Source of the DNA: Rhodovulum bhavnagarense
GTDB lineage: Bacteria > Pseudomonadota > Alphaproteobacteria > Rhodobacterales > Rhodobacteraceae
Assembly (NCBI RefSeq): GCF_004343505.1
Contig: NZ_SLXU01000001.1
Location: 1 to 64,000 of the forward strand
DNA: 64,000 bases
Reading direction: 5' to 3'
Below, one piece after another: positions 61,327 through 64,000 of the stretch; position 1 is the stretch's first letter, and the number at the start of each line of letters is the position of its first letter. The notes beneath the pieces are model-generated. The model did not search any database and was not told the origin of the DNA. It was given only the letters and a program-made list of their open reading frames with translations. Position numbers and translations under genes: made by a program.

Positions 61327-61347
61327 CTGGTCAAGATATATGACCAG
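61327..61347. promoter_or_regulatory. Candidate FadR/GntR operator
   Basis: CTGGTCA and TGACCAG form 7-base inverted arms around AGATATA, ending 16 bases upstream of the regulator's ATG. GGTCnnnGACC-type sites are usual for FCD-domain GntR proteins, and the AT-rich centre could hold the promoter -10. Confidence 0.55.
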
Positions 61348-61399
61348 CCCGGTGCGCGCGCAATGGCGGGCGCCCCAGCAGAGGCGCCCGCGCCATGGC

Positions 61400-62065
61400 T
61401 CAGGCCGTGGGCCGGATCACGATTTCCACCCGACGATTCTGCGCCCGACCCTCGGGCGTGAGGTTCGAGGCAATCGGCGCATCCTCACCCCGGCCGTAAG
61501 AGCGTATCCGCGAGGGCGCGACGCCCGAACCTGTCAGGACCGCTGATACCGCGGCCGCGCGGCGGGCTGAGAGATCCTGATTATAGCCGGCCGCGCCGGT
61601 ATTGTCGGTATGGCCGATGACGTCCACGGTCGAGGCGGGGTACTTGTTCAGATTGGCCGCCAGAACCATCAAGTCGGACCGAAGATCGGGTCGCACGGCG
61701 GCGCTGTCGGTGGCGAACAGGATATCCTGGGGCATGGTCACCACCAGTTCCGAGCCGGTATTGACCACGTTGATATCGTCATTGTCAAAGCCCTGGCGCA
61801 GGTCGGCGGCCTGTTGGTCCAACGCGTTGCCGATGACCCCTCCGGCGATCGCCCCGCCGACAGCCCCGATAACCGCGTTCTTGGCATCATCGCCCCCCTC
61901 TTTGGACAACAGAAGCCCGGTAAGCGCGCCAAGGCCTGCCCCGATGGCCATGCCCTCCTTGGTGCGCTGGCGCGGGTCGCCGGTATTGGCAGAGGGATCG
62001 GTGCAGGCGCTGAGCGCCAGCAGGCCGGCACTGGCCAGCAGGAGAATGCGGGGGACTCGGGTCAT
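61400..62065 (-). CDS. OmpA-family outer-membrane lipoprotein
   Basis: A 221-residue lipoprotein with lipobox LLALSAC, then a glycine-zipper segment (AIGAGLGALTGLLLSKEGG, AVIGAVGGAIAGGVIGNALD) that may enter a membrane. The C-terminal OmpA domain has the peptidoglycan-binding pattern VIGHTDNTGAAGYNQDLSARRA and NRRVEIVI. It tethers the outer membrane to the wall, as in YiaD-like proteins. I start it at ATG 62065 (MTRVPRILLL). Confidence 0.93.
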   Translation of the reverse strand: MTRVPRILLLASAGLLALSACTDPSANTGDPRQRTKEGMAIGAGLGALTGLLLSKEGGDDAKNAVIGAVGGAIAGGVIGNALDQQAADLRQGFDNDDINVVNTGSELVVTMPQDILFATDSAAVRPDLRSDLMVLAANLNKYPASTVDVIGHTDNTGAAGYNQDLSARRAAAVSAVLTGSGVAPSRIRSYGRGEDAPIASNLTPEGRAQNRRVEIVIRPTA

Positions 62066-62103
62066 GTCTGCCTCTTGGTCAGGGCCGGTTACCGGCATCA
62101 TGT

Positions 62104-63012
62104 CTAGAATATAGTCCGCGCTGGAGCTGGCTGCGAGGGGGTATGGGCGCGATATTGCCGATGGGTTTGTTCGCAAGGGATCGCATCGGCGCGCGCCGCC
62201 TCCCAGGCCAGCATGGCGCGCTTGACCGGAAGGCCCCAGTGATATCCGCCAAGCGCACCGCTCTTGCGCAGCGCCCGGTGGCAGGGGATCAGGTAGCCGA
62301 TCGGGTTGCGGCCAACCGCCGTACCCACCGCGCGCACCGCGCGGGGATGGCCCACGGCGCGGGCGATCTCGGAATAGGTCGTCACATGACCTTGGGGAAT
62401 CGCCATCAGAGCCTCCCAGACCTTGATCTGGAAAGGCGGGCCGATCAGGTGGAGCCGCGTCATGCCGTGGCGCGAAAGGGCCGTCGCGGCCAGCGCGCTC
62501 GCCCTGTCAGGGGCGTGGAGGAACTCGGCCTCGGGCCAGCGGGCCATCATGTCGGCCAAAGCCGCGTCGCGCCCGGTTTCTTCGGTGAAGGCCAGCCCGC
62601 ATAATCCCTTGTCGGTGACCATGGCCAGCGCCTCGCCAAATTGGCTTGGCAGGACACCGTAGCAAACCGTCAGGCCGGCGCCGCGGCGGGCATACTCGCC
62701 CGGGGTCATGGCCTCCCAGCGCAGGAAAAGGTCGTGCAACCGGCCTGTGCCCGACAGCCCCAGCGCGTCCGCGGTCTCAAGCGTGGTGAATCGCGCGCGC
62801 ATCAGTGAACGGGCGTGATCGAGGGTGAGGTATTGCTGATAGCGCTTGGGCGAGACGCCGACCCAGCGCGAGAACAGCCGCTGGAAATGCGCCGGGCTCA
62901 TGTTCATTTCGGCGGCAAGTCGATCAAGCGTCAGCGCCTGTCCCCCGGCCGCGTCGATGCACTCGATCGCGCGGCGAATGACGGCATAATGATAATGCTC
63001 GTCCTGCTCCAT
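62104..63012 (-). CDS. Ada-like protein: AraC-type HTH fused to O6-alkylguanine-DNA alkyltransferase
   Basis: A 302-residue protein with an AraC-type HTH (about 20-110: LAAEMNMSPAHFQRLFSRWVGVSPKRYQQY) and a methylguanine methyltransferase domain with acceptor cysteine C244 in LIPCHRAL. The N-terminal zinc-binding domain of E. coli Ada, whose Cys38 takes the methyl group of phosphotriesters, is missing. It should repair O6-methylguanine, but cannot be switched on by phosphotriester methylation. Confidence 0.92.
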   Translation of the reverse strand: MEQDEHYHYAVIRRAIECIDAAGGQALTLDRLAAEMNMSPAHFQRLFSRWVGVSPKRYQQYLTLDHARSLMRARFTTLETADALGLSGTGRLHDLFLRWEAMTPGEYARRGAGLTVCYGVLPSQFGEALAMVTDKGLCGLAFTEETGRDAALADMMARWPEAEFLHAPDRASALAATALSRHGMTRLHLIGPPFQIKVWEALMAIPQGHVTTYSEIARAVGHPRAVRAVGTAVGRNPIGYLIPCHRALRKSGALGGYHWGLPVKRAMLAWEAARADAIPCEQTHRQYRAHTPSQPAPARTIF

Positions 63013-63139
63013 GCCTGGTCTCCCCTTGGGCTGTTGTCGCAAGATAACCCGACCGGGCCGACCGGGCGACCCGGAACCTGCGTGAAGCGGCATCCGCCAC
63101 GGCCTTGCCCCGGCCGCACCGACAGGGCATAGACGGCGC

Positions 63140-63784
63140 ATGGCAAAGCCGCTGGACTATCATACGATCAAGGCGATCTTCACCCGGTTTCACGGGGTCG
63201 AACCCGAACCCAAGGGCGAGCTTGAGCATGTCAACGCCTATACCCTGCTGGTCGCCGTGGCGCTGTCCGCGCAGGCGACGGATGCGGGGGTGAACAAGGC
63301 CACGCGGTCCCTGTTTGCCAAGGTCGACACGCCCGAGGCGATGCTGGCCCTGGGCGAGGAAGGCCTGATCGAGCATATCAAGACCATCGGTCTCTACCGC
63401 AACAAGGCAAAGAACGTCATCAAGCTCAGCCGCATCCTGGTGGAGGAGTATGGCGGCGAGGTGCCGTCCTCGCGCGCGGCGTTGCAGGCGTTGCCGGGGG
63501 TGGGGCGCAAGACGGCGAACGTGGTGCTGAACATGTGGTGGGGCCTGCCCGCGCAGGCGGTCGATACCCATATCTTCCGCGTCGGCAACCGCACCCGCAT
63601 CGCGCCGGGCAAGACGGTGGATATCGTGGAACGCGCCATCGAGGACAACGTGCCGGCCGAGTTCCAGCGCCACGCCCATCACTGGCTGATCCTGCACGGG
63701 CGCTATCACTGCAAGGCGCGCAAGCCGATGTGCCCCACCTGCCTGATCCGCGATCTCTGCCCCTATGAGGACAAGACAGAATGA
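63140..63784 (+). CDS. nth: Endonuclease III
   Basis: A DNA glycosylase/AP lyase for oxidised pyrimidines. The 214-residue protein has the helix-hairpin-helix LPGVGRKTANVVL with the catalytic lysine, the catalytic aspartate in VDTHIFRVGNRT, and the 4Fe-4S ligands C191, C198, C201 and C207 (C-x6-C-x2-C-x5-C). It is divergent from the Ada-like gene, a pairing of two base-repair genes. Its stop overlaps the next start (ATGA). Confidence 0.97.
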   Translation: MAKPLDYHTIKAIFTRFHGVEPEPKGELEHVNAYTLLVAVALSAQATDAGVNKATRSLFAKVDTPEAMLALGEEGLIEHIKTIGLYRNKAKNVIKLSRILVEEYGGEVPSSRAALQALPGVGRKTANVVLNMWWGLPAQAVDTHIFRVGNRTRIAPGKTVDIVERAIEDNVPAEFQRHAHHWLILHGRYHCKARKPMCPTCLIRDLCPYEDKTE

Positions 63785-64000
63785 CCAAACCCTATCACGT
63801 CGTCGGCATCGGCAACGCCCTTGTCGACGTTCTGGCCCATGCCGACGAGTCCTTCCTGGACTCGCACAGCATCGAAAAAGGCATCATGCAGCTTATCGAC
63901 ATGGAGCGTGCGGTGCATCTTTACGGCCAGATCGGGCCGGCTCAGGAAATCTCGGGCGGCTCCGCGGCCAACACGATTGCCGGGATCGCCCATCTGGGCG
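63781..64000 (+). CDS. PfkB-family carbohydrate/adenosine kinase, 5' part
   Basis: The first 73 codons are in the window. They include HVVGIGNALVDVLAHAD and GGSAANTIAGIAHLG, the N-terminal glycine-rich substrate motif of PfkB/ribokinase enzymes. In this group the nearest relatives are adenosine-kinase-like sugar kinases. It is coupled to nth by an ATGA overlap and continues beyond the window. Confidence 0.88.
   Translation, partial: MTKPYHVVGIGNALVDVLAHADESFLDSHSIEKGIMQLIDMERAVHLYGQIGPAQEISGGSAANTIAGIAHLG

Noticed and set aside
62104-63012. Ada-like protein as a truncated pseudogene of Ada
   Set aside because: The frame is intact, starts cleanly, and the HTH plus alkyltransferase form without the N-terminal zinc domain is a common architecture.

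Overview
The window looks like chromosomal DNA of an aerobic, high-GC alphaproteobacterium of the Rhodobacteraceae (Roseobacter group). Pointers are the F0 block atpI-B-E-F'-F with a split b/b' subunit, a long-chain polyprenyl synthase for ubiquinone, phaA-phaB for polyhydroxybutyrate, a TIGR02302 protein beside lysA, ftsEX next to an MJ0042 zinc-ribbon protein, and dense ATGA-type start/stop overlaps throughout. No rRNA, tRNA, CRISPR array or prophage was seen. The only mobile DNA is the right end of an IS66-family element at the left edge. Coding density is very high. The only stretch above 300 bases without a secure gene is 2157-2891. || Layout. 1-93 IS66 end. 100-2156 FAH-family hydrolase and D,D-carboxypeptidase (minus). 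2892-6481 clpS, an RsmC-like methyltransferase, an atypical SDR, a lipoprotein and hemF. 6592-11269 Sua5, then an acyl-CoA dehydrogenase coupled to a metallo-hydrolase, then a lipoprotein. 11266-15335 azlCD, mobA with a coupled partner gene, a membrane coiled-coil protein and greA. 15571-21986 ETF-QO, TPR protein-ispE, polyprenyl synthase, DUF2007 and a TrmN6-like methyltransferase. 22093-25271 DUF465, an EamA exporter and phaAB. 25409-27428 EAL phosphodiesterase, CIA30 and TlpA proteins. 27454-33488 argH, two tiny lipoproteins, DUF2834, lysA and TIGR02302, chained by overlaps. 33501-38043 zinc-ribbon protein, ftsEX, acyltransferase and a glyoxylate aminotransferase. 38081-41939 Zur-type zinc uptake locus. 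41946-44868 HIT protein, GT14-like glycosyltransferase and sulfotransferase. 44986-54905 a sulfide, cytochrome bd and nitric-oxide-sensing block. 54962-64000 glycerate kinase, LysR, ArsR, ATP synthase F0, a FadR-type regulator, an OmpA lipoprotein, an Ada-like protein, nth and the start of a PfkB kinase. || How genes work together. The 45-55 kb block is the most coherent unit. A Tat-exported type II sulfide:quinone oxidoreductase shares a probable operon with a DUF5368 membrane protein and a TDT-family anion channel. Next to it lies a complete cytochrome bd set (cydDC-cydAB-cydX), and at its far end an NsrR-like Rrf2 regulator. FNR-type sites lie upstream of cydA and in the cydD/nsrR gap. This suggests a respiratory branch built to run when sulfide or nitric oxide would block haem-copper oxidases. 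At the zinc locus a perfect palindrome lies between znuA and zur-znuCB, and a sugar-kinase-like protein lacking its expected catalytic motifs is translationally coupled to znuA. || Besides genes, I found a dispersed element (core CTTCTTCTTGG, N3-4, AAATACCC) at four loci. Every copy sits within about 65 bases 3' of a stop codon and in the same orientation as that gene. I also found a strong terminator-shaped hairpin between phaA and phaB whose T-run points antisense to both, and candidate operators for ArsR, FadR-type, Zur and SQR control.
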